Below are positions 17,189 through 29,144 of a stretch of DNA of 64,000 nucleotides, one piece after another (position 1 is the first letter of the stretch; every line of letters begins with the position of its first letter). Under the pieces are notes generated by a model. The model was not told the origin of the DNA and searched no databases. It saw only the letters and a program-made list of their open reading frames with translations. The stretch spans positions 5,978,001 to 6,042,000 of the forward strand of contig NZ_FMHT01000003.1 in NCBI RefSeq assembly GCF_900091585.1. The letters run 5' to 3'. Origin of the DNA: Micromonospora nigra. GTDB lineage: Bacteria > Actinomycetota > Actinomycetes > Mycobacteriales > Micromonosporaceae. A program made the translations under genes and the position numbers.

Positions 17189-19738
17189 TCAGTCGTGGGC
17201 GATGGCGCCCAGCACGTTGATCCGGGCGGCCCGGACCGCCGGCAGCACTGCGGCCACCACGCCCACCAGCGCGGCCAGGCCGAGGAACACGCCCATCTGT
17301 CCCCAGGGCAGCACCAGGTCGGTGATCCCCTCGTCGCGCAGCGCCTCCACCACGGCGGCGCCCAGGCCGGTGCCGACCGCGACGCCGAGCAGCGCCCCGA
17401 ATACCGAGATCACCACCGCCTCCACGGTGATCATCAGCATGGTCTGCGACCGGCGCAGGCCGATCGCCCGCAGCAGCCCCAGTTCCCGGGTGCGTTCCAG
17501 CACCGACAGCGCCAGGGTGTTCACGATGCCCAGGACCGCGATCACGATGGCCAGCGCCAGCAGGATGCGGATCATCGTGAGGAGCACGTCGAACTGGCCG
17601 GTCTGCTGCTCGATGAACGCGTTCCGGTCGGCCACCGACACCTCGGGGCTGTCCACCAGCAACGCCTCGACCTGAGGCTGCACGTCGGCGACCTCGGTGC
17701 CGGGGGCGAGCTGGATGTAGCCCTGGATCGGCTGGGGGAGGGTGAAGTCCCGGGCCGCCTCGGCCGGCAGCGTCACCGGGTCGAGGAACGGCACACCCTC
17801 GTAGATGCCGCTGACGGTGTATGTGCGTTGGTCCCCCCGGGCGAGCTGCACCGGCACGGTCGAACCGACGGTGAGCCCCCGGGACTCGGCCACGTCCGAG
17901 CTGACCAGCATCTGGTCCGGTGCGAGCCGGTCGATGTCACCCGCAGCGGCCTTCGCGCCGAAGATCCGCCGCAGCGCCGACACGTCGCTGCTCGCCCCCA
18001 CCCAGGTACGCTGGCCGCCCACCTGGGCCAGGTCGCCGAACGTTCCGTTGACCAACTGGACCCCGGGGATCGCGGCAGCCCGGTCCAGCACCTCCCGGTC
18101 GAAGGTCGGTGGCCGCGGGCCGGTCGCCGCGCCGGCGATCACCAGCTCGGCCTTGATGTTGTCCTCGGCCAGGCCCGCCAGGCTGCTCTTGGCCGAGTCC
18201 AGGATGACCGTCACGCCGGTGACCAGGGCGATGCCCACCATCAGCGCGGCCGCCGTGATCGCCGTGCGGCGGGGGTTGCGGCCGGAGTTCAGCCGGCCCA
18301 GCTTGCCCGGCACCGAGCCGGAGAAGACGGAGCCGAGCAGCGCCACCACCGGCCGGCTGATCAGCGGGGTCAGCAACGCCACCCCGATGAACGAGAACAG
18401 GACGCCGCCGAGGATGGTGGGCAACGTGTTGTCGCCGGCGTTGCCGCTGAGGCCGAGGAACAACAGGGCCGCGCCGATCGAGGTGACCACCGCTCCGCCG
18501 ACCGTGATCTTCGTCAGCGGCCGGTCGGGGGTGGCGACGTCCTGCATGGCCGCGATGGGCGGGATGCGGGACGCGCGCAGCGCCGGCAGCAGCGCCGCCA
18601 GCACCGTGATCACCAGTCCGACGGCGAACGCGCTGATCACCGCCGAGGGCGGAACGGCGATGCCCGCCAGGCTGAGCCCGGCGAACGTGCCGAACAGGTA
18701 TGCCAACAGCGCCCCGATGCCGATGCCGGCGGCCAGGCCCAGCACGGAGGCGATGAGGCCGACGGCGATCGCCTCCAGCACCACCGAACCGATGACCTGC
18801 CGTCCACTCGCCCCGACGGCCCGCAACAGGGCCAGCTCCCGGGTGCGCTGCGCCACGATGATCGAGAAGGTGTTGAGGATCAGGAAGGTGCCGACCAGCA
18901 GCGCCACCGCGGCGAAGCCGAGCAGGATCCGGTTGAAGAAGGACAACCCGTCCTTCAGCCCGGACGCCATGTCCTCGGACAACTGCGCGCCGGTCTTGAC
19001 CTGGAACTCACCGCCGAGCGCGGCGGCCACCGAGTCGCGCAGCGCCTCGTCGGTCATGCTGCCGGCGGCGGTGACGGTGATGCTGCTGAACGTGTCCGGC
19101 TCGCCCAGCATGAGCCGCTGGGCGGTCGGGGTGGTGAACATGATCTCGTTCGCGCCGCCGATGGAGTCCCGGTCACCGCTGTAACCGAAGACGCCGACGA
19201 TGGTGAACTCCTCCTTCGGCTCCAGCGGGGTGAGCACACCCACCCGGTCGCCCACGGCGACCCTGCCGGCCTCCGCCAGTGCCTTGTTGATGACGATCTC
19301 GTCGTCGGCCTGCGGGCCGCGCCCCTCGCGCAGCTGCACCAGCTCGCTCTCGCCCAGCCAGTTGCCGCCCAGCTGCGGCGGGCCGAAGGAGGCCACCGCC
19401 TTGCCGTTGCTGCCGATGAGCCGGGCACCCTCGGCGACGACGACGCCGGTCGCGTCCGCCACCCCCGGCACCGCCCGCACCCGGTCGACCGTGGCCGCCG
19501 GCAGCGGCGGGGAGATTCCTCCGCCCTCCATCTCGCCCGGGGCCAGCTTCGGCTTGGCGGCCACGTTGACGTCGATGTCCTCGTACGCGTCGGCGAACAC
19601 CTGGTCGAAGGAGCGGCCCAGGGTGTCGGTGAGCACGAACGCGCCGGAGACGAACATGACGCCCAGCACCACCGCCAGCCCCGACAGGACGAGACGGACC
19701 TTGCGGGCCAGCAGGCTCTTCAGTGTCGCCCGGAACAT
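17189..19738 (-). CDS. ABC transporter permease (FtsX/MacB type)
   Basis: An 849-residue membrane protein with two FtsX-like permease repeats. The first transmembrane helix is at residues ~12-35 ([19 protein letters not shown]), followed by a large extracytoplasmic domain and three helices around residues 265-410 ([19 protein letters not shown], then [16 protein letters not shown]). A second copy of the same layout ends at the C-terminus ([14 protein letters not shown]). Duplicated 8-10 helix permeases of this kind export peptides, lipids or drugs, or act as mechanotransducers. The ATG overlaps the ATPase stop by one base (TGATG), so the subunits are co-translated. Confidence 0.92.
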   Translation of the reverse strand: MFRATLKSLLARKVRLVLSGLAVVLGVMFVSGAFVLTDTLGRSFDQVFADAYEDIDVNVAAKPKLAPGEMEGGGISPPLPAATVDRVRAVPGVADATGVVVAEGARLIGSNGKAVASFGPPQLGGNWLGESELVQLREGRGPQADDEIVINKALAEAGRVAVGDRVGVLTPLEPKEEFTIVGVFGYSGDRDSIGGANEIMFTTPTAQRLMLGEPDTFSSITVTAAGSMTDEALRDSVAAALGGEFQVKTGAQLSEDMASGLKDGLSFFNRILLGFAAVALLVGTFLILNTFSIIVAQRTRELALLRAVGASGRQVIGSVVLEAIAVGLIASVLGLAAGIGIGALLAYLFGTFAGLSLAGIAVPPSAVISAFAVGLVITVLAALLPALRASRIPPIAAMQDVATPDRPLTKITVGGAVVTSIGAALLFLGLSGNAGDNTLPTILGGVLFSFIGVALLTPLISRPVVALLGSVFSGSVPGKLGRLNSGRNPRRTAITAAALMVGIALVTGVTVILDSAKSSLAGLAEDNIKAELVIAGAATGPRPPTFDREVLDRAAAIPGVQLVNGTFGDLAQVGGQRTWVGASSDVSALRRIFGAKAAAGDIDRLAPDQMLVSSDVAESRGLTVGSTVPVQLARGDQRTYTVSGIYEGVPFLDPVTLPAEAARDFTLPQPIQGYIQLAPGTEVADVQPQVEALLVDSPEVSVADRNAFIEQQTGQFDVLLTMIRILLALAIVIAVLGIVNTLALSVLERTRELGLLRAIGLRRSQTMLMITVEAVVISVFGALLGVAVGTGLGAAVVEALRDEGITDLVLPWGQMGVFLGLAALVGVVAAVLPAVRAARINVLGAIAHD

Positions 19739-20505
19739 CAGCGGGCCACCTCGGCCACCGTGTCGAGCTTCTTCATGGTGTCCAGCACAGTGTCGGCGGT
19801 CGGCTCGATGAGCTCCGAGACGATCTGCCCGTCGGCGAGGAACACCACCCGGTCGGCGTACGCGGCGGCCGTCGGGTCGTGGGTGACCATGACGATGGTC
19901 TGCCCGTGCTCCCGCACCGAGTTGCGCAGGAAGTTGAGCACCTCCGCGCCCGAACGGGAGTCCAGGTTGCCCGTCGGCTCGTCGGCGAAGATCACCTCGG
20001 GGCGAGCGACCAGGGCCCGGGCACACGCCACCCGCTGCTGCTGACCGCCGGACAGCTGCGCCGGCCGGTGGTCCAGCCGGTCCCGCAGCCCGACCGTGTC
20101 GATCACGGTGTCGTACCAGGCCTGGTCCGGCTTGCGGCCGGCGATCGACAGCGGCAGCAGGATGTTCTCCTTCGCCGTCAGCGTCGGCAGCAGGTTGAAC
20201 TGCTGGAAGATGAACCCCACCTTGTCCCGGCGCAGTGTGGTCAGACCCGCGTCACCGAGCCCGGTGACCGTGGTGTCGCCGATGTGCACCGTGCCCTTCG
20301 TCACCGAGTCCAGCCCGGCCAGGCAGTGCATCAGGGTGGACTTGCCGGAGCCCGACGGGCCCATGATCGCGGTGAAGCGGCCCCGCTCGAACTCCGCGGT
20401 CACCCCCCGCAGCGCGGTCACCTGCGCCTCGCCGCTGCCGAACACCTTCCACACGTCGCTCGCCCGGGCCGCGGCCTGCGTCTGCGGGCCTGTCGTCGCG
20501 GTCAC
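19738..20505 (-). CDS. ABC transporter ATP-binding protein (LolD/MacB type)
   Basis: A 255-residue ATPase with every catalytic element: Walker [11 protein letters not shown]-loop [10 protein letters not shown], signature [15 protein letters not shown], Walker [13 protein letters not shown] and the switch His in MVTHD. The GNLDSRSG stretch is typical of the LolD/MacB/FtsE group that pairs with FtsX-type permeases. It forms the motor for the adjacent permease. It lies 322 bp downstream of a two-component system on the same strand, an arrangement common for antimicrobial-peptide sensing and detoxification modules; that role is inferred. Confidence 0.95.
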   Translation of the reverse strand: MTATTGPQTQAAARASDVWKVFGSGEAQVTALRGVTAEFERGRFTAIMGPSGSGKSTLMHCLAGLDSVTKGTVHIGDTTVTGLGDAGLTTLRRDKVGFIFQQFNLLPTLTAKENILLPLSIAGRKPDQAWYDTVIDTVGLRDRLDHRPAQLSGGQQQRVACARALVARPEVIFADEPTGNLDSRSGAEVLNFLRNSVREHGQTIVMVTHDPTAAAYADRVVFLADGQIVSELIEPTADTVLDTMKKLDTVAEVAR

Positions 20506-20827
20506 GTCATCAACCTCTTCCGTCTGTTCCGGTCCGCGCCGCCCCCGCTGGTTCGGCGCGGCAGTCCCATCATGGGTGCCCGACTGTGCGCTGCCGTCCG
20601 CCTCCGGTCGGAGCCGGAACGGATTTCCCCGCTGCGGGTCACCCCCACGCCGGCTCAGGGTTGCCCCCGAGACGATCGCCGCCCGACCAGGTCACCGGTC
20701 GGGCGGGACCGATGCTGCACAGTGCCGCCGCGTGAGGGTCAACCCCGGGACACCGTCTGGGGTCACGGTATGTGCCAAAGGCAACAGGGCCGTCGCCGCG
20801 AGGTTTCCGGCAGGGGTACGCGCCCGC
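20506..20827. other. intergenic region upstream of the ABC transporter genes
   Basis: A 322-bp gap on the minus strand between the response regulator stop and the ATPase start. It should hold the transporter promoter and any binding site for the regulator. I see no clear -10 box at leaderless distance from GTG 20505, no terminator hairpin with a T-tract and no credible ORF. Confidence 0.45.
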
Positions 20828-21514
20828 CTACGCGCCGGGCCGGACCAGTCCCGACTCGTACGCCAACACCACCGCCTGCACCCGGTCACGTAGCCCCAAC
20901 TTGGTCAGCACGTGTCCCACGTGCGTCTTCACCGTCGTCTCGCTGACCGACAACGCCCGCGCGATCTCCGCGTTGGACAGCCCTCGGGCCACCTGCACCA
21001 GCACCTCCCGTTCCCGTTCGGTGAGGGCGTTCATTGCCCGCGGTGGAGCCGCCGCCGGGTCGGGCAGCGCGTCGGCGAACCGGTCCAGCAGCCGCCGCAG
21101 GATCCGCGGTGCCACCACCGCGTCGCCGGCCGCCACCGTCCGGATCGCCGTGACCAGGTCGTCGGCCGGCACGTCCTTGGCGAGGAAGCCGCTCGCCCCG
21201 GCCCGCAGCGCCCCCACCACGTACTCGTCGAGGTCGAAGGTGGTCAGGATCAGCACCCGCACGGGCAGTCGCGCGTCCACGATGGCGCGGGTGGCGGCGA
21301 CCCCGTCCATCCGGGGCATCCGGATGTCCATCAGCACCACGTCGGGCAGCAGCCGGCGGGACAGGTCCACCGCCTCCACCCCGTCACCGGCCTCCGCGAC
21401 GATGTCCAGGTCCTCCTCGGCGCCGAGCACCATCCGGAAGCCCGTGCGCAGCAGTGGCTGGTCGTCGGCGAGCAGGATGCGCACCGGACGTGCCGGTGTC
21501 GTCGCCTCGGCCAT
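20828..21514 (-). CDS. NarL/LuxR-family response regulator
   Basis: A 228-residue response regulator. The receiver (about 10-125) begins VRILLADDQPLLRTGF with the acidic pair, has the phosphoacceptor in VVLMDIRMPRMDG (near residue 61), the Thr in LILTTFDLDEYV and the Lys in GFLAKDVP. The C-terminal HTH is LTEREREVLVQVARGLSNAEIARALSVSETTVKTHVGHVLTKL. All phosphorylation residues are intact. ATG 21514 is preferred over an in-frame ATG 54 nt upstream because it follows GAGAGGG at a suitable distance and matches the family start. It probably controls the downstream ABC genes. Confidence 0.93.
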   Translation of the reverse strand: MAEATTPARPVRILLADDQPLLRTGFRMVLGAEEDLDIVAEAGDGVEAVDLSRRLLPDVVLMDIRMPRMDGVAATRAIVDARLPVRVLILTTFDLDEYVVGALRAGASGFLAKDVPADDLVTAIRTVAAGDAVVAPRILRRLLDRFADALPDPAAAPPRAMNALTEREREVLVQVARGLSNAEIARALSVSETTVKTHVGHVLTKLGLRDRVQAVVLAYESGLVRPGA

Positions 21515-21580
21515 CTGAGCCCTCTCGTCATGGTCGTCACCGGCGACGCACGCCGCCGGCAGAGTCATCGCCCCGGCGGT

Positions 21581-22762
21581 TCACGCCGCCGTGTCGACCG
21601 GAATCCTCGCGTACACCCGGAACCCGCCGCCCGCGCGCGGCCCGGTGCGCAGGACTCCACCGTAGAGGCCGACCCGCTCCCGCATGCCGACCAGGCCGTG
21701 TCCGATCCGGTCGGGCGCCGGTGTCGGCCCCCGCCCGGTGTCGGACACCTCGACCTCCACGGCGTCGGACGTGACGCCCACCCACACCTGCGCGGTGGCC
21801 GAACCGGCGTGCTTGAGGGCGTTGGTCAGCGCCTCCTGGACTATCCGGTACACGGTCAGGGCCACCCCCTCCTCCAGCGTCCCCGAGGTGCCGTCGACCC
21901 GCACCGTCACCGGCAGTCCCGCCTCCCGCACCTGCTCGGCCAACGCCTCGATGCCCGCCAGTCCCGGTTGCGGCGTCAGCTCCGCGGCCGGTTCCGCCTC
22001 CGTCCGCAGCACGTCGAGCAGCCGACGCAGCTCCCGCAGCGTCGCCCGGCTGGTCTCCTCGATGGTGACCATCGCCTCCTCGGCGGCGTCCGGGTCACGG
22101 CGCAGCACCCGGCGTACCCCGGTGGCCAGGACCCCCATCACGCTGACGTGGTGGGCCACGACGTCGTGCAGCTCCCGGGCGATGCGTCGCCGCTCGTCGG
22201 CGACCGCCTGCTCGGCCACCGACCGCTGGTTGTGCTCGGCCACGCGGGCGCGTTCCCGCAGCGCCTCGGTGGTCGCCCGCCGCGCCCGCACCGACCGGCC
22301 GACCGAGTACGACACCACCCCCACCAGGATGTTGTTGACCACCAGGTAGGCCGCGCCGATCTCCGCCGTGCTGTCCAACGGAACCAGGGTGTTGGCCGCG
22401 GCCACCGGCAGCCACAGCAGCACCGCCGCGGCAGTCGCGGGTCGCGCCGGGCGGTACGCGGCCATCGTGTAGGTGAGCACGACGAACGTGAGGCTCTGCG
22501 CGGCGGGCGCCAGGTCGATCGTGGCGGGCACGGCCAGGGTCGCCACCGCCGCTGCCACCGCCGGCCACGGCGCCACCCGGCGCAGCACCACCGGGGCGGC
22601 GCACAGCACGCTCCAGCCCAGCGCCGCGCGCAGCGGCCCGGGCCAGAACTCCCGCGGCGTCGCCAGCGTGAACACGACCTCCGCGAGGACCAGCACCACG
22701 GCCAGCGCGACGTCCCCCACGAGGGGGCGCTCCCGCAGCCACGCCCACCGCACCGGATGCAT
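21581..22762 (-). CDS. two-component sensor histidine kinase (HisKA_3)
   Basis: A 393-residue membrane histidine kinase. Four to five hydrophobic segments occupy residues ~15-155 with almost no extracytoplasmic domain. A short coiled linker follows, then the dimerisation motif ADERRRIARELHDVVAHHVSVM with the phosphorylated His near residue 198. The HATPase domain (about 290-390) contains VQEALTNALKHA, VSDTGRGP and GHGLVGMRERV. The lack of a sensory loop is the intramembrane-sensing layout often linked to cell-envelope stress. It is paired with the next gene on the same strand. The ATG lies 6 nt after TAGCGT. Confidence 0.93.
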   Translation of the reverse strand: MHPVRWAWLRERPLVGDVALAVVLVLAEVVFTLATPREFWPGPLRAALGWSVLCAAPVVLRRVAPWPAVAAAVATLAVPATIDLAPAAQSLTFVVLTYTMAAYRPARPATAAAVLLWLPVAAANTLVPLDSTAEIGAAYLVVNNILVGVVSYSVGRSVRARRATTEALRERARVAEHNQRSVAEQAVADERRRIARELHDVVAHHVSVMGVLATGVRRVLRRDPDAAEEAMVTIEETSRATLRELRRLLDVLRTEAEPAAELTPQPGLAGIEALAEQVREAGLPVTVRVDGTSGTLEEGVALTVYRIVQEALTNALKHAGSATAQVWVGVTSDAVEVEVSDTGRGPTPAPDRIGHGLVGMRERVGLYGGVLRTGPRAGGGFRVYARIPVDTAA

Positions 22763-22768
22763 GCCTCG

Positions 22769-22774
22769 ACGCTA
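22769..22774 (-). promoter_or_regulatory. -10 box of the histidine kinase gene (leaderless)
   Basis: TAGCGT on the minus strand, 6 nt before ATG 22762. Confidence 0.5.
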
Positions 22775-22896
22775 GCGGGCCTACGGCCGGGGAGATCCTC
22801 ACCGGTGGTGACGACCGTCTCCTCCTCAGGGATGAGGGCGTCTTCTCACCCCGCCGACATCCCGACCCGGCCCGCCGGGACGCGCCCCGGCGGTGA

Positions 22897-23811
22897 TCAG
22901 TCGTCGGCGCCCGGCGGGGTGGGGCCGGACCGGGCGTCGCGCAGCGGATCCGGTGTCGCGGCGGCCTCCGGGAACGGCGGCGGGGTGCCGCCGAAGCTGG
23001 GGCAGTGGGCCTGGTGGCTGCACCAGTCGCACAGTCGGCTCGGTCGGGGGCGGAAGTCCCGGGTCGCGGTGGCCTGCTCGATGGCCCGCCACAGCGCCAC
23101 CACGGTGCGTTCGAACCGGACCAGTTCCTCGGCGTCGGGGGCGTAGTCGCAGACCTCCTGGTCCTTGAGGTAGAGCAGCCGCAGCACCCGCGGCACCACG
23201 CCCCGGGTGCGCCACAGCACCAGCGCGTAGAACTTGAGCTGGAACAGCGCCCGTGCCTCGAACGCCTCGCGGGGGGCGCCCCCGGTCTTGTAGTCGACCA
23301 CCCGAAGGGCCCCGTCGGGCGCCACGTCCAGCCGGTCGAGATAGCCCCGGATCAGCAACTCGTCGTCGACCACGGCCGAGATCAGGCTCTCTCGCTCGGC
23401 GGGCTCCAGCCGGCGCGGATCCTCCACCGCGAAGTAGCCCTCGAGCAGGCCGGCGGCTGACCGCAGGAACCCCTCCACCGCCGCGGTGTCCGTGTCGTCG
23501 AACAGGCCGGCGAACTCCGCCTGCTCGGTGACCAGCCGGTCCCACTGGGGGGCGACCAGGTCGCCGGCCGCCTGCGGGGTGCGGTCGGTCGCCGGCAGGT
23601 CGAACAGCCGCTCCAACACGGCGTGCACCAGCGTGCCCCGGGCCTGCTCGACGCTCGGCCGCTCGGGCAGCCGGTCGATGCTGCGGAACCGGTAGAGCAG
23701 GGGACAGGTCTTGAAGTCGGCCGCGCGCGACGGTGACAGCGAGGCCCGCACGGTCGCCGGCACCTCCGCCGGGGTCGGGGGCTGCTGGATGATCACCTGG
23801 TCCGCCGTCAT
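22897..23811 (-). CDS. RecB-family PD-(D/E)XK nuclease with iron-sulfur cysteines
   Basis: A 304-residue predicted nuclease (Rv2119-like). The core PD-(D/E)XK motif is LRVVDYKTGGAPREAF with its Asp and Lys. Four cysteines typical of Cas4/AddB-type [4Fe-4S] nucleases are present: one in SRAADFKTCPLLYRF near the start and three in RLCDWCSHQAHCPSFGG near the end. A helical QLKFYALVLW segment follows the active site as in this family. The expected role is DNA end processing or single-strand exonuclease activity. The C-terminal ~25 residues are Pro-rich. ATG 23811 is chosen because residues encoded upstream have no match. Confidence 0.88.
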   Translation of the reverse strand: MTADQVIIQQPPTPAEVPATVRASLSPSRAADFKTCPLLYRFRSIDRLPERPSVEQARGTLVHAVLERLFDLPATDRTPQAAGDLVAPQWDRLVTEQAEFAGLFDDTDTAAVEGFLRSAAGLLEGYFAVEDPRRLEPAERESLISAVVDDELLIRGYLDRLDVAPDGALRVVDYKTGGAPREAFEARALFQLKFYALVLWRTRGVVPRVLRLLYLKDQEVCDYAPDAEELVRFERTVVALWRAIEQATATRDFRPRPSRLCDWCSHQAHCPSFGGTPPPFPEAAATPDPLRDARSGPTPPGADD

Positions 23812-23819
23812 GTCCCCGA

Positions 23820-23825
23820 AGGGTA
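23820..23825 (-). promoter_or_regulatory. candidate -10 box of the RecB-like gene
   Basis: TACCCT on the minus strand, 8 nt before ATG 23811, near leaderless spacing. Confidence 0.35.
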
Positions 23826-23880
23826 GGGCACCGGTGTGACAGCGGCTGCGTCGCCGCACCGGTGCATGATCGCCACCGCG

Positions 23881-26055
<2,175 letters not shown>

Positions 26056-26136
26056 CGGCGGTATCGGGCGGCTGGGCGTGAGCAGGTGGAGGTTGCCGGC
26101 CGGGTTGGTGCGGCGGTGCCGGCCGGGAGCGGCGGC

Positions 26137-26709
26137 ATGAGCGGCCCGGGGCTGGGCGGTGGCGACCTGCCGGCGGTGTTTCCGGACTGGTCGCCCTACC
26201 AGGACCTCGAATCGGCGGCGCGGGCCTACCTGCGTGACCCGGACGTGGCCCTGGAGGCCCTCGACGGGGTGCTGCGCGGGGCGAAGGTGCTCGGCTTCAC
26301 CCTGGAACGGTTCGTCAACGAGGTCAACGGGGTGTGGCAGGAGGTCGTCGTCTGCGACGGTAGCCGGCTGATCCTGTGGCACGGCGAGGACGTGCCACCG
26401 GGGGAGGGGCCACCGGGGGCGATGACCTCGTCGCTGCGGGTGGTGCCGGTCTCCACCGTCACGGAGGTGGGCTGCCGGCGCCGACTGTTCCGCCACGACG
26501 ACGGCCGGATCCGGGTCGACAGCATCGACGTCTACCTGTTGCTGAGTTCGCTGGACGAGGCCCCGCCCAGCGAGGAGGCCGTCGGTGGGCCCCGGCACGA
26601 CGCACTGCGCTTCGGCAAGACCCTCGACGACGGCGGTGCGGGGCAGATAGCCCGGCTGGAGGAGTTCGCCCGGCTGGTCGCCTCGGTGGTCGGCCGGCCG
26701 CTGCTGTGA
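26137..26709 (+). CDS. conserved hypothetical protein of the proteasome locus
   Basis: A 190-residue soluble protein without a recognised domain. It contains FPDWSPYQDLESAARAYLRD, GFTLERFVNEVNGVWQEVVV and VDSIDVYLLLSSLDEA. The pattern suggests a small alpha/beta protein; no catalytic motif or membrane segment is visible. ATG 26137 has GGGAG upstream, while an in-frame GTG at 26086 would add a Gly/Ala-rich extension. It sits between trmI and the ferredoxin, where other actinobacteria also carry an unassigned gene. Third-position GC is strong, so it is a real gene. Confidence 0.75.
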   Translation: MSGPGLGGGDLPAVFPDWSPYQDLESAARAYLRDPDVALEALDGVLRGAKVLGFTLERFVNEVNGVWQEVVVCDGSRLILWHGEDVPPGEGPPGAMTSSLRVVPVSTVTEVGCRRRLFRHDDGRIRVDSIDVYLLLSSLDEAPPSEEAVGGPRHDALRFGKTLDDGGAGQIARLEEFARLVASVVGRPLL

Positions 26710-26750
26710 GCGCGTCGGCGCGGCGGATCCCGCCGGGCCGACGCCGCGGG

Positions 26751-27062
26751 TCAGCCCTCCTCGGCGGCCGGGCCGGCCACCTCGACGTCGTCGCTGCCGC
26801 GCACCACGTGGATGCACTCGCCGGGGCACTCCTTCGCCGAGTCGATCACCTCGAGGCGCAGGTGTTCCGGCACGCCGACCCGGCCGCCGGGGGTCTGCAC
26901 CAGCTCACCGTCGGGGCCCTTCACGTAGGCCAGGCCGTCGATGTCGAACTCGAAGACCTCCGGTGCGTACTGCACGCAGAGACCGTCCCCCGTGCACAGG
27001 TCCTGGTCCACCCAGACCTGCAGCTGATCGGTCGCGACGTCGGCCACCTGCGCACCCCCCAT
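26751..27062 (-). CDS. ferredoxin
   Basis: A 103-residue iron-sulfur electron carrier. The cluster ligands are in [21 protein letters not shown] (C-x5-C) and [11 protein letters not shown] (two further Cys), giving four candidate ligands for a [4Fe-4S] or [3Fe-4S] cluster of the P450-type ferredoxin family. An acidic surface and Glu-rich C-terminus fit a redox partner role. ATG 27062 follows GGGAG. The redox partner is unknown. It is divergent from the mpa gene; this neighbourhood is conserved in several actinobacteria. Confidence 0.88.
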   Translation of the reverse strand: MGGAQVADVATDQLQVWVDQDLCTGDGLCVQYAPEVFEFDIDGLAYVKGPDGELVQTPGGRVGVPEHLRLEVIDSAKECPGECIHVVRGSDDVEVAGPAAEEG

Positions 27063-27225
27063 GTTCTCCCGTCCCACGCACCGACGGTACCCGAACGCCC
27101 GGACCGGCCCGCCAGGCCACCCTTGGCGATCAAGGTTCGGTGACGAGGGCGTTGCGTGGGACCGAATCGGCCTCATAGCGGCTAGTGTTAGGGCAGAACG
27201 TTCAAGCCCCCCGGGGAGGTGGGAC

Positions 27226-29007
27226 GTGGCACGCAGCGACGACGCGGACTCGCGCGCCGCACGGTGGGAGAAGGAGGCCCACGATCTCTCCACGCAGGTC
27301 GCGTTCCTTCAAGAGGAACTCGCCCTGGTGCGGCGCAAGTTGACCGAAAGCCCCCGACACGTCCGGCAGCTCGAGGAGCGCCTGGCGGCCACCCAGGCGC
27401 AGTTGGCGCGGCTGACCGAGAACAACGAACGACTGGTGAGCACCCTCAAGGAGGCTCGCGCGCAGATCGTCACCCTCAAGGAGGAGATCGACCGCCTGGC
27501 GCAGCCACCCAGTGGCTACGGCGTCTTCCTCGCCCGTCACGACGACGGCACGGTCGACGTCTTCACCGGCGGCCGCAAGCTGCGCGTCGCCGTGTCCCCC
27601 TCGCTGGACGTCGCGGAGTTGCGACGCGGCCAGGAGGTGCTGCTCAACGACGCCCTCAACATCGTCGACGCGTTCGGCTACGAGCGGGTCGGCGAGGTGG
27701 TCATGCTCAAGGAGATCCTCGCGGGCCCCGAGGGCGCGCCGGGCGACCGGGCGCTGGTGGTGTCCCACTCCGACGAGGAGCGGATCGTGCACCTGGCCGA
27801 GACCCTGATCGGTTCGCCGATCCGGGCCGGCGACTCGCTCATGATCGAGCCCCGCTCGGCGTACGCGTACGAGCGGATCCCGAAGAGCGAGGTCGAGGAG
27901 CTGGTCCTGGAGGAGGTGCCCGACGTCGACTACACCGACATCGGCGGCCTCCAGTCACAGATCGAGCAGATCCGTGATGCGGTGGAGCTGCCCTTCCTGC
28001 ACGCGGACCTGTTCCGCGAGCATCAGCTCCGCCCGCCCAAGGGCATCCTGCTCTACGGCCCGCCGGGGTGCGGTAAGACCCTGATCGCGAAGGCGGTGGC
28101 CAACTCGCTGGCCAAGAAGATCGCCGAGCGGGAGGGCAAGGAGAAGCACACCAGCTTCTTCCTCAACATCAAGGGACCGGAGCTGCTCAACAAGTACGTC
28201 GGCGAGACCGAGCGGCACATCCGGCTGATCTTCCAGCGGGCCCGGGAGAAGGCCAGCGAGGGCACCCCGGTCATCGTGTTCTTCGACGAGATGGACTCGA
28301 TCTTCCGGACCCGGGGCTCCGGTGTCTCCTCCGACGTGGAGAACACCATCGTCCCGCAGTTGTTGAGTGAGATCGACGGCGTGGAGGGCCTGGAGAACGT
28401 CATCGTCATCGGCGCCTCCAACCGGGAGGACATGATCGACCCGGCGATCCTGCGGCCCGGCCGGCTCGACGTGAAGATCAAGATCGAGCGGCCGGACGCC
28501 GAGGCTGCCAAGGACATCTTCTCCAAGTACATCCTCTCGGGGCTGCCCCTGCACCCCGACGACCTGGCCGAACACGGCAGCGACCCGCAGGCCACCGTTG
28601 CCGCCATGATCGACGCGGTGGTCCTGCGGATGTACTCCGAGACCGAGGAGAACCGCTTCCTCGAGGTCACCTACGCCAACGGCGACAAGGAAGTCCTCTA
28701 CTTCAAGGACTTCAACTCCGGCGCGATGATCCAGAACATCGTCGACCGGGGCAAGAAGATGGCCATCAAGGAGTTCCTCACCTCCGGTCGCAAGGGGCTG
28801 CGGCTCCAGCACCTCCTCGACGCCTGCGTCGACGAGTTCCGCGAGAACGAGGACCTGCCCAACACCACCAACCCCGACGACTGGGCCCGCATCTCCGGCA
28901 AGAAGGGCGAGCGGATCGTCTACATCCGCACCCTCGTCTCCGGCGGCAAGGGCACCGAAGCCGGTCGGTCCATCGAGACGGCCAGCAACACCGGCCAGTA
29001 CCTCTGA
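27226..29007 (+). CDS. mpa: proteasome-activating AAA ATPase (Mpa/ARC)
   Basis: A 593-residue AAA+ unfoldase that recognises pupylated proteins and feeds them to the 20S proteasome. Residues ~8-90 form the coiled coil that binds Pup. OB-fold domains occupy about 95-230. The AAA module has Walker [10 protein letters not shown] near residue 280, Walker [13 protein letters not shown] and the arginine-finger region [17 protein letters not shown]. The protein ends in GQYL, the C-terminal Gln-Tyr-Leu that docks into the proteasome. GTG 27226 follows GGGGAGG. A TAGTGT at 27183-27188 is a plausible -10. A 17-bp terminator follows. Confidence 0.97.
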   Translation: MARSDDADSRAARWEKEAHDLSTQVAFLQEELALVRRKLTESPRHVRQLEERLAATQAQLARLTENNERLVSTLKEARAQIVTLKEEIDRLAQPPSGYGVFLARHDDGTVDVFTGGRKLRVAVSPSLDVAELRRGQEVLLNDALNIVDAFGYERVGEVVMLKEILAGPEGAPGDRALVVSHSDEERIVHLAETLIGSPIRAGDSLMIEPRSAYAYERIPKSEVEELVLEEVPDVDYTDIGGLQSQIEQIRDAVELPFLHADLFREHQLRPPKGILLYGPPGCGKTLIAKAVANSLAKKIAEREGKEKHTSFFLNIKGPELLNKYVGETERHIRLIFQRAREKASEGTPVIVFFDEMDSIFRTRGSGVSSDVENTIVPQLLSEIDGVEGLENVIVIGASNREDMIDPAILRPGRLDVKIKIERPDAEAAKDIFSKYILSGLPLHPDDLAEHGSDPQATVAAMIDAVVLRMYSETEENRFLEVTYANGDKEVLYFKDFNSGAMIQNIVDRGKKMAIKEFLTSGRKGLRLQHLLDACVDEFRENEDLPNTTNPDDWARISGKKGERIVYIRTLVSGGKGTEAGRSIETASNTGQYL

Positions 29008-29019
29008 CCGCAGCGAGCG

Positions 29020-29059
29020 CGCCGGAGCCCGTGACCATCGGCGGTCACGGGCTCCGGCG
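29020..29059 (+). terminator. mpa terminator hairpin
   Basis: A perfect 17-bp stem (29020-29036 with 29043-29059) and a 6-nt loop ATCGGC, 13 bp past the mpa stop. No T-tract. Confidence 0.7.
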
Positions 29060-29102
29060 TGTGCGGCCCTGCGCCCGATCAGCGACCCTCCGGACACTCC
29101 GG

Positions 29103-29108
29103 TAGAAT
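29103..29108 (+). promoter_or_regulatory. -10 box upstream of the membrane protein gene
   Basis: TAGAAT, a near-consensus -10. It lies only 3 nt before an in-frame GTG (29112), which would be upstream of or at the transcript start, so GTG 29145 with AGAGGAA is the likely start. Confidence 0.5.
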
Positions 29109-29144
29109 TCGGTGACCGCGTCCGCCCACCGCAGAGGAACCTGC

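Noticed and set aside
17189..20026. 945-codon version of the ABC permease
   Set aside because: The first ~96 codons lie inside the ATPase gene in another frame and are Arg/Gly-rich; ATG 19738 gives the true first transmembrane helix.
17066..20044. 992-codon open frame on the + strand opposite the ABC permease
   Set aside because: Low-complexity His/Arg/Gly/Asp translation with no family features; the opposite strand encodes a complete FtsX-type permease.
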